Source of the DNA: Dyella lutea
GTDB lineage: Bacteria; Pseudomonadota; Gammaproteobacteria; Xanthomonadales; Rhodanobacteraceae
Assembly: GCF_024158035.1 (NCBI RefSeq)
Contig: NZ_JAMZEK010000002.1
Location: forward strand, 434,001-498,000
Length of the DNA: 64,000 nucleotides
Direction of reading: 5' to 3'
Notes under the pieces: generated by a model
The model's database searches: none
What the model was told of the DNA's origin: nothing
Seen by the model: only the letters and a program-made list of their open reading frames with translations
Program-made: the position numbers and the translations under genes
Shown: positions 15,145 through 25,228 of the stretch, one piece after another
Layout of the letters: the number at the start of each line of letters is the position of its first letter
Numbering within the stretch: the first letter of the stretch is position 1

Positions 15145-15217
15145 GCTTGTTGCGGCTCACAATCTAGAATTGATTTCCGGTTTTATCGGATATCGGTGCA
15201 CTCTGAAGGATGTTTTC

Positions 15218-15613
15218 ATGAGCATGACTGATCCCATCGCCGATATGTTCACGCGCGTGCGCAATGCCCAGCTTTCGGGCAAGCAGACCGTGACCATGCC
15301 GTCGTCGAAGCTGAAGGTGGCGATCGCCGACCTTCTCAAGAACGAGGGCTACATCCTCGACGCCAAGACCTCCGACGCGGAGGGCAAGCCGGTGCTCGAG
15401 ATCAAGCTCAAGTATTTCGAAGGCCGTCCGGCCATCGAGGCCATCTCCCGAGTCAGCCGCTCCGGCCTCCGCGTCTATCGCGGTAAGGACGAGCTGCCGA
15501 AGGTGCTCGGCGGTCTTGGTATCTCGATCATTTCGACTTCCGCCGGTCTGCTGACCGACGCCCAGGCCCGCGCCAAGGGTCTCGGTGGCGAAGTCATCGG
15601 CCAAGTGGCTTAA
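15218..15613 (+). CDS. rpsH: 30S ribosomal protein S8
   Basis: S8 binds the central domain of 16S rRNA and in E. coli represses the spc operon at the rplE mRNA. ATG 15218 ([18 protein letters not shown], 131 aa) follows a GAAGGA ribosome binding site. The frame is open further upstream but reads into the leader. The C-terminal STSAGLLTD(A) signature is present. Confidence 0.97.
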   Translation: MSMTDPIADMFTRVRNAQLSGKQTVTMPSSKLKVAIADLLKNEGYILDAKTSDAEGKPVLEIKLKYFEGRPAIEAISRVSRSGLRVYRGKDELPKVLGGLGISIISTSAGLLTDAQARAKGLGGEVIGQVA

Positions 15614-15623
15614 GGAGTCGACG

Positions 15624-16151
15624 ATGTCCCGTGTTGCTAAGAAGCCGATCAGCCTGCCGAAGGGTGTCGAGCTGAAGGTTGCCGAAGACGGCATCTCCGT
15701 GAAGGGCCCGAAGGGCTCCCTGTCAGTGCATGCATTGCCGGGCGTCAACGTATCCGTCGAGAACGGCGTGGCGACGATCGTCCTGGCCGAAGGTGCCGAC
15801 GACAAGTTCGGCGGCACTGCCCGCGCGCTGCTGGCCAATATGGTCAAGGGCGTCTCCGACGGCTACGAGCGCAAGCTTGAACTGGTCGGCGTGGGCTATC
15901 GCGCGTCGATGACCGGCAAGGCGCTGAACCTGAGCCTCGGTTTTTCCCACCCGGTGGTGTTCAACGCGCCGGAAGGCGTGACCATCGAGACGCCTACGCA
16001 AACCGAGATCCTGATCAAGGGCTCGGACAAGCAGAGCGTGGGCCAGGTGGCTGCCAAGATCCGCGCCTACCGTCCGCCGGAGCCCTACAAGGGCAAGGGT
16101 GTGCGTTACGCCGGCGAGAAGATCACGCTGAAGGAAGCCAAGAAGGCCTAA
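15624..16151 (+). CDS. rplF: 50S ribosomal protein L6
   Basis: L6 lies near the sarcin-ricin loop and the factor-binding site. ATG 15624 ([16 protein letters not shown], 175 aa) follows AAGGAG. The C-terminal signature [16 protein letters not shown] is present. rplR follows after 59 bases. Confidence 0.98.
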   Translation: MSRVAKKPISLPKGVELKVAEDGISVKGPKGSLSVHALPGVNVSVENGVATIVLAEGADDKFGGTARALLANMVKGVSDGYERKLELVGVGYRASMTGKALNLSLGFSHPVVFNAPEGVTIETPTQTEILIKGSDKQSVGQVAAKIRAYRPPEPYKGKGVRYAGEKITLKEAKKA

Positions 16152-16210
16152 TCCGCCTCCCGGGGCGAACCCCGGGGGTAGGCAAGGGCCGATCCGCTTC
16201 CTGGAGAATC

Positions 16211-16570
16211 ATGACGATGAACAAGAATGAATCCCGTCTGCGCCGCGCCAAGTCCACTCGCGCGCACATCCGCAAGCTCGCCGTGCCGCGCCTTTCGGTG
16301 CATCGCACGGGGCAGCACCTCTACGCGCAGGTGTTCGATGCGTCCGGCACCAAGGTGGTGGCCGCTGCATCGACCGTGCAGAAGGCGGTCGCCGAGGGTC
16401 TGAAGGGCACCAAAAACCTCGAGGCGGCCGCGGCCGTCGGCAAGGCTGTTGCCGAGCGTGCGATGGCCGCGGGCATCGAATCGGTCGCTTTCGACCGCTC
16501 GGGCTTCCGCTACCACGGTCGCATCAAGGCGCTGGCCGATGCGGCCCGCGAAGCCGGCCTGAAGTTCTGA
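16211..16570 (+). CDS. rplR: 50S ribosomal protein L18
   Basis: L18 binds 5S rRNA with L5. The 119-residue product carries the basic N-terminal [14 protein letters not shown] segment and the [15 protein letters not shown] signature. ATG 16211 fits the GGAGA site; an alternative ATG at 16217 would shorten it by two residues. Confidence 0.97.
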   Translation: MTMNKNESRLRRAKSTRAHIRKLAVPRLSVHRTGQHLYAQVFDASGTKVVAAASTVQKAVAEGLKGTKNLEAAAAVGKAVAERAMAAGIESVAFDRSGFRYHGRIKALADAAREAGLKF

Positions 16571-16673
16571 TCCACCGGGGCGCGGCGATAGACGCGCCCC
16601 GAGCTCCACCTACAACTCCAAGCGGCCAAGCCGCAAGCAGAAGTCCCGGAGCTCCGGGCATACGGAAACCAAC

Positions 16674-17183
16674 ATGTCCTCTAACGATCGCGAAAATTCG
16701 GACGGCCTGCTCGAGAAGCTGATCGCCGTCAACCGCGTGGCCAAGACCGTGAAGGGTGGCCGCCAGATGAGCTTCACCGCCCTGACGGTGGTGGGTGATG
16801 GCGAAGGCCGCGTCGGCTTCGGCTATGGCAAGGCGCGCGAAGTGCCGGTCGCCATCTCCAAGGCGATGGAGCGTGCCCGGCGCCAGATGGTCAACATCGA
16901 GCTGAACAACGGCACCCTGTGGTACGCCGTCAAGGCCAACCACGGCGCCGCCCGCGTGTACATGCAGCCGGCCGCCGAAGGTACCGGCGTGATTGCCGGC
17001 GGTGCGATGCGCGCCGTGCTGGAAGTGGTCGGCGTTAAGAACGTGCTGGCCAAGGCGGTGGGTTCGCGCAACCCGATCAACCTGGTGCGCGCCACCATCA
17101 AGGGCCTGCAGGCCGTGGCCTCGCCCAAGAAGATCGCCGCCAAGCGTGGCAAGACCCTGGATGAGGTGCTGGGCAATGGCTAA
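16674..17183 (+). CDS. rpsE: 30S ribosomal protein S5
   Basis: S5 helps form the mRNA entry helicase site and affects decoding fidelity. The 169-residue product carries the RNA-binding loop segment KGGRQMSF and the [16 protein letters not shown] signature. Its end overlaps the rpmD start, so translation is probably coupled. Confidence 0.98.
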   Translation: MSSNDRENSDGLLEKLIAVNRVAKTVKGGRQMSFTALTVVGDGEGRVGFGYGKAREVPVAISKAMERARRQMVNIELNNGTLWYAVKANHGAARVYMQPAAEGTGVIAGGAMRAVLEVVGVKNVLAKAVGSRNPINLVRATIKGLQAVASPKKIAAKRGKTLDEVLGNG

Positions 17184-17373
17184 GAAAGAGACTGCCGAAA
17201 AGACCGTGCGCGTACGCCTGGTCAAGGGCCTGCGTGGCGTGCAGAGCCGTCATCGTCTGAGCGTCAAGGCGCTCGGTCTGAACAAGACCAACGACGTGCG
17301 TGAACTGAAGGACAGCCCGCAGGTGCGTGGCCTGATCAACACGGTCTACTACCTGGTCCGGGTCGAGGAGTAA
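17176..17373 (+). CDS. rpmD: 50S ribosomal protein L30
   Basis: L30 is a small 50S protein. ATG 17176 gives 65 residues ([18 protein letters not shown]) and overlaps the end of rpsE by eight bases. The [18 protein letters not shown] segment matches the family. Confidence 0.96.
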   Translation: MAKKETAEKTVRVRLVKGLRGVQSRHRLSVKALGLNKTNDVRELKDSPQVRGLINTVYYLVRVEE

Positions 17374-17378
17374 TCATC

Positions 17379-17810
17379 ATGCGTCTCAACGACATCAAGC
17401 CCGCCGCCGGTTCGCGCAAGTCGCGCCTGCGCGTCGGTCGCGGCATCGGCTCGGGCCTCGGCAAGACCGCAGGCCGCGGCCACAAGGGTCAGCACGCCCG
17501 TGCCGGCGGCACCCACAAGTTCGGCTTCGAAGGCGGCCAGATGCCGCTGCAGCGTCGCCTCCCGAAGGTCGGCTTCCGCTCGCAGAAGAAGGCCGAGAGC
17601 CAGCAGGTGTTCCTGTACCAGCTTGCCACCCTCGACGCCGAGGTGATCGATCTGGTGACGCTGCACAAGGCCGGCCTGGTCGATAGCCGTGCGAAGAAGG
17701 TCAAGGTCGTGGCCAAGGGTGAGATCGGTCGCGCCGTGAAGCTCTCCGGCATCCTCGCCACGGTCGGTGCCAAGGCCGCGATCGAGGCGGCCGGCGGCAG
17801 CGTGGAGTAA
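17379..17810 (+). CDS. rplO: 50S ribosomal protein L15
   Basis: L15 is a 50S assembly protein with a long basic N-terminal arm. The 143-residue product begins [18 protein letters not shown] and contains [10 protein letters not shown] and [15 protein letters not shown]. secY follows after only four bases. Confidence 0.98.
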   Translation: MRLNDIKPAAGSRKSRLRVGRGIGSGLGKTAGRGHKGQHARAGGTHKFGFEGGQMPLQRRLPKVGFRSQKKAESQQVFLYQLATLDAEVIDLVTLHKAGLVDSRAKKVKVVAKGEIGRAVKLSGILATVGAKAAIEAAGGSVE

Positions 17811-17814
17811 CCCG

Positions 17815-19146
17815 GTGGCTGCTGCCAAGGGCAACCAGCTCGGCTCGCTCGGCAAGTTGACCGAGCTGCGTCAGCGCATCTTTTTCGTGATCGGTGCGCT
17901 GATCGTCTTCCGCCTCGGTTCGTTCATCCCGGTGCCGGGCGTGAATCCCGAGGCGATGACCCGCCTCATCGAGCAGCAGGGCGGCGGCCTCCTGAGCATG
18001 TTCAACATGTTCTCGGGTGGCTCGCTGTCCCGCATGTCGGTCTTCGCCCTGGGCGTCGTCCCCTACATCTCCGCCTCGATCGTGGTGCAGATGATGGGGT
18101 CGGTGATTCCCAGCCTGCAGAACCTCCGCAAGGAAGGCGAGGCAGGGCGGCGCAAGATGACCATGTACACCCGCTTCGGCACGGTCGGCCTCGCGGCCTT
18201 CCAGGCGTTCGGCATCGCCGTTGCGCTGCAGAAGCAGGTCGCTTCCGGCGGCGTGCCGGTGGTCTACATGCCGGGCATGGGTTTCGTGCTGTCGTCCGTC
18301 GTCGGCCTGACCGCCGGCACCATGTTCCTGATGTGGCTGGGTGAGCAGATCACCGAGCGCGGCATCGGCAACGGCATCTCGCTGCTGATCTTCGCAGGTA
18401 TCGTGGCGGGCCTGCCCGGTGCGGTGGCGCACACGCTGACCATGCAGGCGAACGGTGAGCTGGGTAACGGCCTGAAGCTGATCCTGATCGTCGCCATGGT
18501 GCTGGCCGTGACCGCCTTCGTGGTGTTCATGGAGCGGGCGCAGCGACGGATCACGGTCAACTACGCGCGGCGCTCCGGCGGCCAGCAGGCGTACATGAAC
18601 CAGAGCTCGCACCTGCCGCTGAAGATCAACATGTCGGGCGTGATCCCGCCGATCTTCGCCTCGAGCCTGCTGATGTTCCCGGCCACCGCGCTGACCTGGT
18701 TCGGCACCGGCCACCAGGCCCGCTGGCTGCAGTCGCTGACCCAGGCGCTGAACCAGGGCGAGCCGCTGCATGACGTAGTGTTCGCCGTGCTGGTGATCAC
18801 GTTCGCGTTCTTTTACACGGCCATCGTCTTCAACTCCCAGGAGACGGCCGACAATCTCAAGCGCTCCGGCGCGCTGATCCCGGGCATCCGTCCGGGCAAG
18901 GCGACCGCCAGCTACATCGATGCGGTGATGACTCGCCTCACCGGTGTGGGCGCGCTCTACCTGGTGCTGGTCTGTCTGGTACCCACGTTCATGCAGAAGT
19001 CGTGGAACGTGCCCTTCTACTTCGGCGGTACCTCGCTGCTGATCGTAGTGGTGGTGGTCATGGACTTCACCTCGCAGGTGCAGGCGCATCTGGTGAGCCA
19101 CCAGTACGAAGGTTTGCTCAAGAAGGCCAATCTCCGGCGCAGCTAG
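17815..19146 (+). CDS. secY: Preprotein translocase subunit SecY
   Basis: SecY is the ten-helix channel of the Sec translocon in the inner membrane. GTG 17815 gives 443 residues and follows a GGAG that overlaps the end of rplO. The frame is open further upstream, but only inside rplO. Signature segments seen include [15 protein letters not shown] and [14 protein letters not shown]. It is the last gene of the spc set, with no rpmJ between it and rpsM. Confidence 0.97.
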   Translation: MAAAKGNQLGSLGKLTELRQRIFFVIGALIVFRLGSFIPVPGVNPEAMTRLIEQQGGGLLSMFNMFSGGSLSRMSVFALGVVPYISASIVVQMMGSVIPSLQNLRKEGEAGRRKMTMYTRFGTVGLAAFQAFGIAVALQKQVASGGVPVVYMPGMGFVLSSVVGLTAGTMFLMWLGEQITERGIGNGISLLIFAGIVAGLPGAVAHTLTMQANGELGNGLKLILIVAMVLAVTAFVVFMERAQRRITVNYARRSGGQQAYMNQSSHLPLKINMSGVIPPIFASSLLMFPATALTWFGTGHQARWLQSLTQALNQGEPLHDVVFAVLVITFAFFYTAIVFNSQETADNLKRSGALIPGIRPGKATASYIDAVMTRLTGVGALYLVLVCLVPTFMQKSWNVPFYFGGTSLLIVVVVVMDFTSQVQAHLVSHQYEGLLKKANLRRS

Positions 19147-19182
19147 TGGCTGCTGGGGCGTAGGAGTGGGGCCGGATAAACG

Positions 19183-19213
19183 GGAAAGTTGCGGCGCTGG
19201 CCGCGGGACTTTC
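19183..19213 (+). other. Inverted repeat between secY and rpsM
   Basis: GGAAAGT and ACTTTCC form a 7-bp outer stem around GCGGC/GCCGC with a GCTG loop. It lies just upstream of the rpsM promoter. No T-run follows, so it is an imperfect terminator at best. Confidence 0.45.
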
Positions 19214-19238
19214 CAGCAGGGTTGATTCAGGTTAGAAT
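19210..19238 (+). promoter_or_regulatory. Promoter of the alpha operon
   Basis: TTTCCA (19210-19215), a 17-base spacer and TAGAAT (19233-19238) form a good sigma-70 candidate. The transcript would begin with a short hairpin, TGCGCG (19239-19244) with CGCGCA (19250-19255). The rpsM ATG is about 35 bases after the likely start. Confidence 0.6.
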
Positions 19239-19279
19239 TGCGCGTTTACCGCGCACGAAAGCATCGGAGAAAGTACATC

Positions 19280-19636
19280 ATGGCGCGCATCGCGGGTGTC
19301 AATTTGCCGGTCCAGAAGCATGTCTGGGTCGGTCTGCAGAGCATCTACGGCATCGGCCGCAGCCGGGCCAAGAAGGTCTGCGCGGACGCCGGCGTGGTTC
19401 CGACCACGCCGATCAAGTCCCTCAGTGAGGGCGAGGTGGAGAAGCTCCGCCACGAAATCGGCAAGTACGTTGTCGAAGGTGATCTGCGTCGCGAAGTTGG
19501 CATCGCCATCAAGCGTCTGATGGATCTGGGTTGCTACCGCGGTCTGCGTCACCGTCGTGGCCTGCCGGTGCGCGGCCAGCGCACGCGCACCAACGCCCGT
19601 ACCCGCAAGGGTCCGCGTCGCGCCATCAAGAAGTAA
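19280..19636 (+). CDS. rpsM: 30S ribosomal protein S13
   Basis: S13 sits in the 30S head and contacts P-site tRNA and 50S bridges. ATG 19280 ([18 protein letters not shown], 118 aa) follows a GGAGAAAG site. The C-terminal signature [19 protein letters not shown] is complete. It is the first gene of the alpha operon. Confidence 0.98.
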   Translation: MARIAGVNLPVQKHVWVGLQSIYGIGRSRAKKVCADAGVVPTTPIKSLSEGEVEKLRHEIGKYVVEGDLRREVGIAIKRLMDLGCYRGLRHRRGLPVRGQRTRTNARTRKGPRRAIKK

Positions 19637-19648
19637 CGGATTCGAATC

Positions 19649-20035
19649 ATGGCCAAGCCAGTCAAGACCAAGAAGAAGATCAAGCGCGTTGTCACGGATG
19701 CCGTGGCCCACGTGCAGGCCTCCTTCAACAACACCATCGTCACCATCACCGATCGCCAGGGCAACGCGCTGTCGTGGGCGACTGCCGGCGGCGCGGGTTT
19801 CCGCGGCTCGCGCAAGTCGACCCCGTTCGCTGCCCAGGTGGCCGCCGAGAAGGCCGGCCGCGCCGCGGGCGACTACGGCGTGAAGACCGTCGAAGTGCGC
19901 ATCAAGGGGCCGGGCCCGGGTCGCGAGTCGGCGGTGCGTTCGCTGAACGCCCTCGGCTACAAGGTGCTGAACATCATCGACGTCACGCCGATCCCGCACA
20001 ACGGCTGCCGTCCCCCCAAGAAGCGTCGAGTCTAA
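19649..20035 (+). CDS. rpsK: 30S ribosomal protein S11
   Basis: S11 is a platform protein contacting E-site mRNA. The 128-residue product contains the family signature segments [10 protein letters not shown]-like ([13 protein letters not shown]) and [18 protein letters not shown]. It is separated by 11 bases from rpsD. Confidence 0.98.
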   Translation: MAKPVKTKKKIKRVVTDAVAHVQASFNNTIVTITDRQGNALSWATAGGAGFRGSRKSTPFAAQVAAEKAGRAAGDYGVKTVEVRIKGPGPGRESAVRSLNALGYKVLNIIDVTPIPHNGCRPPKKRRV

Positions 20036-20046
20036 GGAGCATACCC

Positions 20047-20673
20047 ATGGCCCGTTATCGTGGAGCTACCTGCAAGCTCGCCCGTCGTGAGGGTTCCGAC
20101 CTCAGCCTGAAGAGCCCGGCCCGCGCGCTGGATTCCAAGTGCAAGCTGGAGAACAAGCCCGGCCAGCATGGCGCCAACAAGCGCATGCGCATGTCCGACT
20201 ATGCCGTCCAGCTGCGCGAAAAGCAGAAGGTCAAGCGCATCTATGGCGTGCTCGAGCGCCAGTTCGGCAACTACTACACCAAGGCGTCGACCCTCAAGGG
20301 CAACACCGGTGAGAACCTGCTGCGCCTGCTCGAGAGCCGCCTGGACAACGTCGTCTACCGTATGGGCTTCGCGGTCACCCGCGCCCAGGCCCGCCAGCTG
20401 GTCGCCCACAAGGCGGTGCTGGTCAACGGCAAGAAGGTCAATATCCCGTCCTACCAGGTCAAGCCGGGTGACGAAATCGCCCTGACCGAGCGCGCGCGCA
20501 ACCAGCTGCGCGTTCAGGAAGCGGCGACCGTATTCGACACCATGGATCTGCGCCCGCAGTGGGTGGAAGTGGATGCCAAGAAGTTCGCCGGCACGTTCAA
20601 GTCGGTGCCGGATCGTGGCGACCTGCCCACCGACATCAACGAAGCGCTGATCGTCGAGCTTTACTCGAAGTAA
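20047..20673 (+). CDS. rpsD: 30S ribosomal protein S4
   Basis: S4 is a primary 16S binder and, in E. coli, the translational repressor of the alpha operon and an antitermination factor. ATG 20047 ([16 protein letters not shown], 208 aa) follows AAGGAG. The S4 RNA-binding domain is recognisable ([15 protein letters not shown], then [18 protein letters not shown]). Confidence 0.98.
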   Translation: MARYRGATCKLARREGSDLSLKSPARALDSKCKLENKPGQHGANKRMRMSDYAVQLREKQKVKRIYGVLERQFGNYYTKASTLKGNTGENLLRLLESRLDNVVYRMGFAVTRAQARQLVAHKAVLVNGKKVNIPSYQVKPGDEIALTERARNQLRVQEAATVFDTMDLRPQWVEVDAKKFAGTFKSVPDRGDLPTDINEALIVELYSK

Positions 20674-20689
20674 TCAACCGGAGCTCTGC

Positions 20690-21688
20690 ATGGCAGTTTC
20701 GTCAACTAGCGTGCTGCGGCCTCGTGGCCTCAGCGTCGAACAGCTCGGAGCCAACCGCGCCAAGGTGGTGGTCGAGCCGCTCGAGCGTGGCTTCGGCCAC
20801 ACCCTGGGCAACGCGCTGCGTCGCGTACTGCTCTCCTCGATCCCCGGCAGCGCCATTGTCGAGGTCGAGATCGATGGCGTGCTCCACGAGTACACCACCC
20901 TCGAGGGCCTGCAGGAGGACGTGATCGAAGTCCTGCTGAACCTCAAGGATGTCGCGATCCGCCAGCACTCCGGCGACGAGGTCACCTTGACCCTGTCGAA
21001 GAAGGGCAAGGGCGTGGTGACCGCCGGCGATATCACCGTGGATCACACGGTCGAGATCATCAACCCGGAACACGTGATCTGCCACCTGACCAAGGACATC
21101 GCGCTCAGTATGCGCCTGAAGGTGCGTCGCGGTGTCGGCTACCAGCCGGCCAGCGCCCGCCAGCACCCGGACGATGAAGCGCGTCCGATCGGTCGCCTGC
21201 AGCTCGACGCGTCGTTCGCGCCGGTGCTGCGTGTGGCCTACGAGGTGGACGCCGCTCGCGTAGAGCAGCGCACCAACCTCGACAAGCTGGTGCTGGACAT
21301 CGAGACCAACGGCACCATCGGCGCCGAGGACGCGGTCCGCAAGGCGGCCGAGATCCTCAACGACCAGCTGTCGGTGTTCGGTGACTTCTCGCGTCGCGAG
21401 AGCGCGACCGACACGGCCGAGAAGAGCGGTTTCGACCCGCTGCTGTTGCGTCCGATCGACGACCTGGAGCTCACCGTGCGTTCGGCGAACTGCCTGAAGG
21501 CCGAGAGCATCTACTACATCGGCGATCTGGTGCAGAAGACCGAAGTCGAGCTGCTGAAGACCCCGAACCTCGGCAAGAAGTCGCTGACCGAGATCAAGGA
21601 TGTGCTGGGCAGCCGCGGTCTGGCGCTCGGCATGAAGCTCGAGAACTGGCCGCCGCCGGGCCTGTCGCACGGCATGCAGCTGGGCTGA
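20690..21688 (+). CDS. rpoA: RNA polymerase subunit alpha
   Basis: The alpha subunit provides the RNAP assembly platform (NTD) and the activator/UP-element contact domain (CTD). The 332-residue product has the dimerisation segment [17 protein letters not shown] and the CTD segment [16 protein letters not shown], which includes the arginine equivalent to R265. It is the fourth gene of the alpha operon, followed by an unusually long 221-base gap before rplQ. Confidence 0.98.
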   Translation: MAVSSTSVLRPRGLSVEQLGANRAKVVVEPLERGFGHTLGNALRRVLLSSIPGSAIVEVEIDGVLHEYTTLEGLQEDVIEVLLNLKDVAIRQHSGDEVTLTLSKKGKGVVTAGDITVDHTVEIINPEHVICHLTKDIALSMRLKVRRGVGYQPASARQHPDDEARPIGRLQLDASFAPVLRVAYEVDAARVEQRTNLDKLVLDIETNGTIGAEDAVRKAAEILNDQLSVFGDFSRRESATDTAEKSGFDPLLLRPIDDLELTVRSANCLKAESIYYIGDLVQKTEVELLKTPNLGKKSLTEIKDVLGSRGLALGMKLENWPPPGLSHGMQLG

Positions 21689-21697
21689 TGCAACACA

Positions 21698-21727
21698 TGC
21701 CGCGGTCGCCTTGGCGATCGCGGCATC
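21698..21727 (+). other. Large hairpin in the rpoA-rplQ gap
   Basis: ATGCCGCGGTCGCC pairs with GGCGATCGCGGCAT through one G-U pair, giving a stem of about 13 bp. It starts nine bases after the rpoA stop. No T-run follows. It could be an RNA-processing site or a 3'-end stabiliser for the rpsM-rpoA messenger. Confidence 0.5.
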
Positions 21728-21909
21728 TTGCCGTGAGGGGGCTGCTGCGGCCTGCCTGTTTCCGGCATCTTCCGACGGTCCGCTTGATCGTCCGCCGCGG
21801 GGACTTCCCGGGGCTTTCGCAGCAATCGATCTTCAATACTCCTATAGCGGGCAACCGCGGGAAGCCGGCAACGTCCGGCCTCTCATAACAACAGACAGAG
21901 ATTATCGCC

Positions 21910-22293
21910 ATGCGCCATATGAAGAGCGGTCGCAAGCTCAACCGCACCAGCAGCCACCGCGAAGCCATGTTCCGCAACATGGCCGCGTCGCTGATCAAGC
22001 ACGAGCTGATCCGTACCACCCTGCCGAAGGCGAAGGAACTTCGCCGCGTCGCCGAGCCGCTGATCACCCTCAGCAAGACCGACGGCGTCGCCAACCGCCG
22101 TCTCGCGTTCGCCCGTCTGCGCGACAAGCAGGCCGTGGGCAAGCTGTTCGTCGAGCTGGGCCCGCGCTACCGAGAGCGTCCCGGCGGTTACCTGCGCATC
22201 CTGAAGTGCGGTTTCCGTCCCGGCGACAACGCTCCGATGGCGTATGTCGAGCTGGTGGATCGTCCGCGCGCCGAGGCCGTCGACGTCGAGTAA
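21910..22293 (+). CDS. rplQ: 50S ribosomal protein L17
   Basis: L17 lies at the tunnel exit region of the 50S subunit. The 127-residue product begins [20 protein letters not shown], the family signature. It is the last gene of the alpha operon, ahead of a strong terminator. Confidence 0.98.
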   Translation: MRHMKSGRKLNRTSSHREAMFRNMAASLIKHELIRTTLPKAKELRRVAEPLITLSKTDGVANRRLAFARLRDKQAVGKLFVELGPRYRERPGGYLRILKCGFRPGDNAPMAYVELVDRPRAEAVDVE

Positions 22294-22331
22294 GCGTTGC
22301 CCCGGGCGGGCGTCTGGACGTCCATGCCAAC

Positions 22332-22365
22332 AAAAGCCCCGACAGCTGGTCTGCCGGGGCTTTTT
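22332..22365 (+). terminator. Rho-independent terminator after rplQ
   Basis: AAAAGCCCCG (22332-22341) pairs with CGGGGCTTTTT (22355-22365), with a CAG/CTG inner stem. The A-run and T-run make it potentially bidirectional. It closes the ribosomal gene block. Confidence 0.93.
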
Positions 22366-22449
22366 GTTTGTCGGTCCGGGGCGATGGGGTGTGCTGACAG
22401 CACACCGCGGGACGGGTTAATGTCGGTCACTCCCCGCTATCCACAAGCC

Positions 22450-22947
22450 ATGAATCCCCTCCATTGGTCCTACCGCACCACCTTCCTCGCCGGCTTCGTT
22501 CTCTGTGCGGGGCTGCTCGGATTTGCGTTCTACGCGCAGTACGTCTGGGCGATGATTCCCTGCCCACTGTGCATCTTCCAGCGCATCGGTTTCATGGTGA
22601 TGGGCCTGTTTTTCCTGGCCGGCTCGATCCATGCGCCCAGGAGCGGCGCGCGCTGGATCTATACGGCTGGCGTTCTGCTTGGCGCGCTCTGGGGCATTGC
22701 GGTGGCCGGGCGCCACTTGTGGATCCAGTCGCTGCCCGCCGATGAAGTGCCCTCCTGCGGCGGTGATCTCGGTTACCTGATGAGCGCCTTTCCTTTCGCC
22801 AAGGTGCTCAAGCTCGTGTTCACCGGGTCGGGCGAGTGCGCCAAGGTCGAGCCCATTCTCGGCCTGCCGATGCCTGCCTGGACGCTGTTGTGGTTCATCG
22901 CGCTGGGGATCTGGGCGGTACTGGCCACGCGGCGGCGGGGCGTCTGA
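22450..22947 (+). CDS. dsbB: Disulfide bond formation protein B
   Basis: DsbB is an inner-membrane quinone reductase that reoxidises DsbA. The product has 165 residues and four predicted membrane helices. The first cysteine pair is in CPLC (C38/C41), and the second pair is C103 and C130, matching E. coli C104/C130. ATG 22450 (MNPLHWSYRTTFLAG) places the first helix properly; an in-frame ATG at 22420 would add ten residues. It ends one base before the DAHP synthase start, so the two are probably co-transcribed. Confidence 0.9.
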   Translation: MNPLHWSYRTTFLAGFVLCAGLLGFAFYAQYVWAMIPCPLCIFQRIGFMVMGLFFLAGSIHAPRSGARWIYTAGVLLGALWGIAVAGRHLWIQSLPADEVPSCGGDLGYLMSAFPFAKVLKLVFTGSGECAKVEPILGLPMPAWTLLWFIALGIWAVLATRRRGV

Positions 22948-22948
22948 C

Positions 22949-24316
22949 ATGGCGATCCGGCCTACGAGCCCATCCGCCCCGGTGGACTGGTCTCCCGCTT
23001 CCTGGCAACAGCGCGAGGCACTGCAGCAGCCCCGCTACGACGATCCGGCCGAACTGGCCACCGCGACGGCCCAGCTGGCCTCGCTGCCTCCGCTGGTGAC
23101 CTCGTGGGAGGTGCTCGCGCTCAAGCAGGCGCTGGCCGAGGCCCAGGATGGCCACAGCTTCCTGCTGCAGGGCGGCGATTGCGCGGAGAGTTTCACCGAC
23201 TGCACCAGCCCGATCATCTCCAACCGGCTCAAGGTGCTGCTGCAGATGAGCCTGGTGATGGTGCATGGGCTCAAGAAGCCGGTGCTGCGCGTGGGCCGCT
23301 TCGCCGGGCAATACGCCAAGCCACGGTCGGCCGATACCGAGACGCGGGACGGCGTGACCTTGCCCAGCTTTCGCGGGGACGTAGTCAATGCGCCAGCGTT
23401 TACCGCCGCGGCCCGCCGCGCCGATCCGCAGCGCCTGATCCAGGCACACGCACATTCGGCGCTCACGATGAATTTCGTGCGTGCGCTGATCGATGGCGGT
23501 TTTGCCGACCTGCATCATCCGGAGTACTGGGATCTTGCCTGGGTGGAGCACTCGCCGCTGGCTGCCGAGTATCGCCAGATGGTCGCCTCGATCGGTGACT
23601 CGCTGCGTTTCATGGAGACGCTTGCCGGACCGATCGCCAGCTTTTCGCGTGTCGATTTCTTTACCTCGCACGAGGCGCTGCTGCTGCACTACGAACAGGC
23701 GTTGACCCGCCAGGTGCCGCGCCACCCGGGCTGGTTCAACCTGTCCACGCATTTCCCGTGGATCGGCATGCGCACTGCGGCGCTCGACGGTGCGCACGTG
23801 GAGTATTTCCGCGGCATCCGCAATCCGATCGCGGTAAAAGTGGGGCCATCGGTCACACCTGAGCAGTTGCTGCCATTGATGGACGCACTCAATCCCGACG
23901 ACGAGCCCGGGCGGTTGACGCTGGTCCATCGCATGGGCAACGCCGCCATTGCCGAGCGCCTGCCGCCGCTGCTGGACGCGGTGAAGCGCGAAGGGCGTCG
24001 TGTGCTGTGGGTGGCCGACCCGATGCATGGCAACACCGAAAGCACATCCAACGGCTACAAGACGCGTCGTTTCGACAACATCCGCGGCGAACTCGATCAG
24101 GCCTTCGACATCCACGCCGCCGCCGGCACGCGACTGGGTGGCGTCCACCTCGAGCTGACCGGCGAGAACGTCACCGAGTGCATGGGCGGCGCACGCGACC
24201 TGTCCGAGTCGGATCTCTCGCGGGCCTACAAGTCGACGGTCGATCCACGGCTGAACTACGAGCAGTCGCTGGAGTTGGCGATGCTGATCGTGCGCAAATC
24301 CGTCAGCCGAGGCTGA
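22949..24316 (+). CDS. Class II DAHP synthase (3-deoxy-7-phosphoheptulonate synthase)
   Basis: The enzyme condenses phosphoenolpyruvate with erythrose 4-phosphate, the first step of the shikimate pathway. The 455-residue protein is the plant-like AroA-II type, not the E. coli AroF/G/H type. Motifs include QGGDCAESF (residues 74-82), RVGRFAGQYAKPRS, FRGIRNPIAVKVGPS, DPMHGNTES and GGVHLELTGENVTECMGG. It starts one base after dsbB and converges with the frameshifted gene downstream. Confidence 0.94.
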   Translation: MAIRPTSPSAPVDWSPASWQQREALQQPRYDDPAELATATAQLASLPPLVTSWEVLALKQALAEAQDGHSFLLQGGDCAESFTDCTSPIISNRLKVLLQMSLVMVHGLKKPVLRVGRFAGQYAKPRSADTETRDGVTLPSFRGDVVNAPAFTAAARRADPQRLIQAHAHSALTMNFVRALIDGGFADLHHPEYWDLAWVEHSPLAAEYRQMVASIGDSLRFMETLAGPIASFSRVDFFTSHEALLLHYEQALTRQVPRHPGWFNLSTHFPWIGMRTAALDGAHVEYFRGIRNPIAVKVGPSVTPEQLLPLMDALNPDDEPGRLTLVHRMGNAAIAERLPPLLDAVKREGRRVLWVADPMHGNTESTSNGYKTRRFDNIRGELDQAFDIHAAAGTRLGGVHLELTGENVTECMGGARDLSESDLSRAYKSTVDPRLNYEQSLELAMLIVRKSVSRG

Positions 24317-24324
24317 GGCATCGG

Positions 24325-25133
24325 TCAGCGCAGGTAGACGGTGGAGCCGAGCACTGCGGCAAACGCAGCCATCACCACGGCGCCTGCGATGAGCAGCGCG
24401 GGGTGTCGGCCGATCGCCAGGGGGCGGGGTGGAATCGCCGGCGTTGAGCGATAGGCCACATTGAACAGCCCCGCGGTGCCGCTGAAGGTCGACGCCACGA
24501 CGGAGATCAGCGTGATCACCAGCCCGTGCGGGTTGAACAGGCCGACCAGCAGCGCACCCGCGCCACCGATCCGGTAGACGGTCATGGCCATGCGCATGCG
24601 GGTGGCGCGGGCTGCCGCGCCGCCACCGAGCATCGCGTCGATGCTGCGGTTGGCGAGGCGGATGGCGCCGATGTAGGCCACCAGGCCCAACGCGGTCAGG
24701 GCGAACCGCTGCAGCCAAGGATGCCGCAGCGGCGCAAGTCCGCCATCGCCGACCGGGCTCCAGTCGCCCAGGCCCAGCACCCCGGAGAACAGCCGGTAGC
24801 CGGCAGCCACCATCGCCTTCACGGTGAAGGTGATCCAGAGCGCCCGTCGCAGCAGCGGCGTGTGGACGATATGCCGGGCGAGGTAGGCCAGCGCCGCCAC
24901 GACGACATCGACCGTCGTGCCGGCCATGGCCACCAGGTGGCCGGGCATTCGACGTAGTGGGCCCCCGACTCGCTTGGGCGGTGTCCGGAGGCCGCGCAGG
25001 TCACGGCGTGGCCCAGCAGCTCGTGGGCCATGGTCAGCAAAGGCGAAAGCAGCAGAGCCAGGCCGATCAGCGTCCAGCGATCGACATGCGGCAGCTCGGC
25101 GGGCGCTTCAGGCGATCGTTGCTTTGCACTCAT
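24325..25133 (-). pseudogene. HExxH membrane protein interrupted by a frameshift
   Basis: The 5' part (from ATG 25133, MSAKQRSPEAPAELP) encodes a membrane helix followed by the zinc-protease-like motif HELLGH. The reading frame runs out of register at a run of three G on + (24943-24945). One missing base there joins HYVECP to GHLVAMAGTT in the next frame, which then runs to 24325 with several further hydrophobic helices. The whole would be a polytopic putative metalloprotease of about 270 residues with HELLGH near residue 37. I do not recognise the family more precisely. It could be a real pseudogene, a homopolymer sequencing error, or (less likely) a programmed shift. Confidence 0.65.
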
Positions 25134-25228
25134 CGGTGAGGTTCCGGGGCAGGGCGAGGTTGCCTGTCGGACCACGCCGGGTAGCCCGAGCGAAGTGATC
25201 CTTGTCACATGCAGGTCCTGCGCGCAGC

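Noticed and set aside
19183-19213. Inverted repeat after secY as an intrinsic terminator
   Set aside because: No T-run follows, so it was listed only as an inverted repeat.
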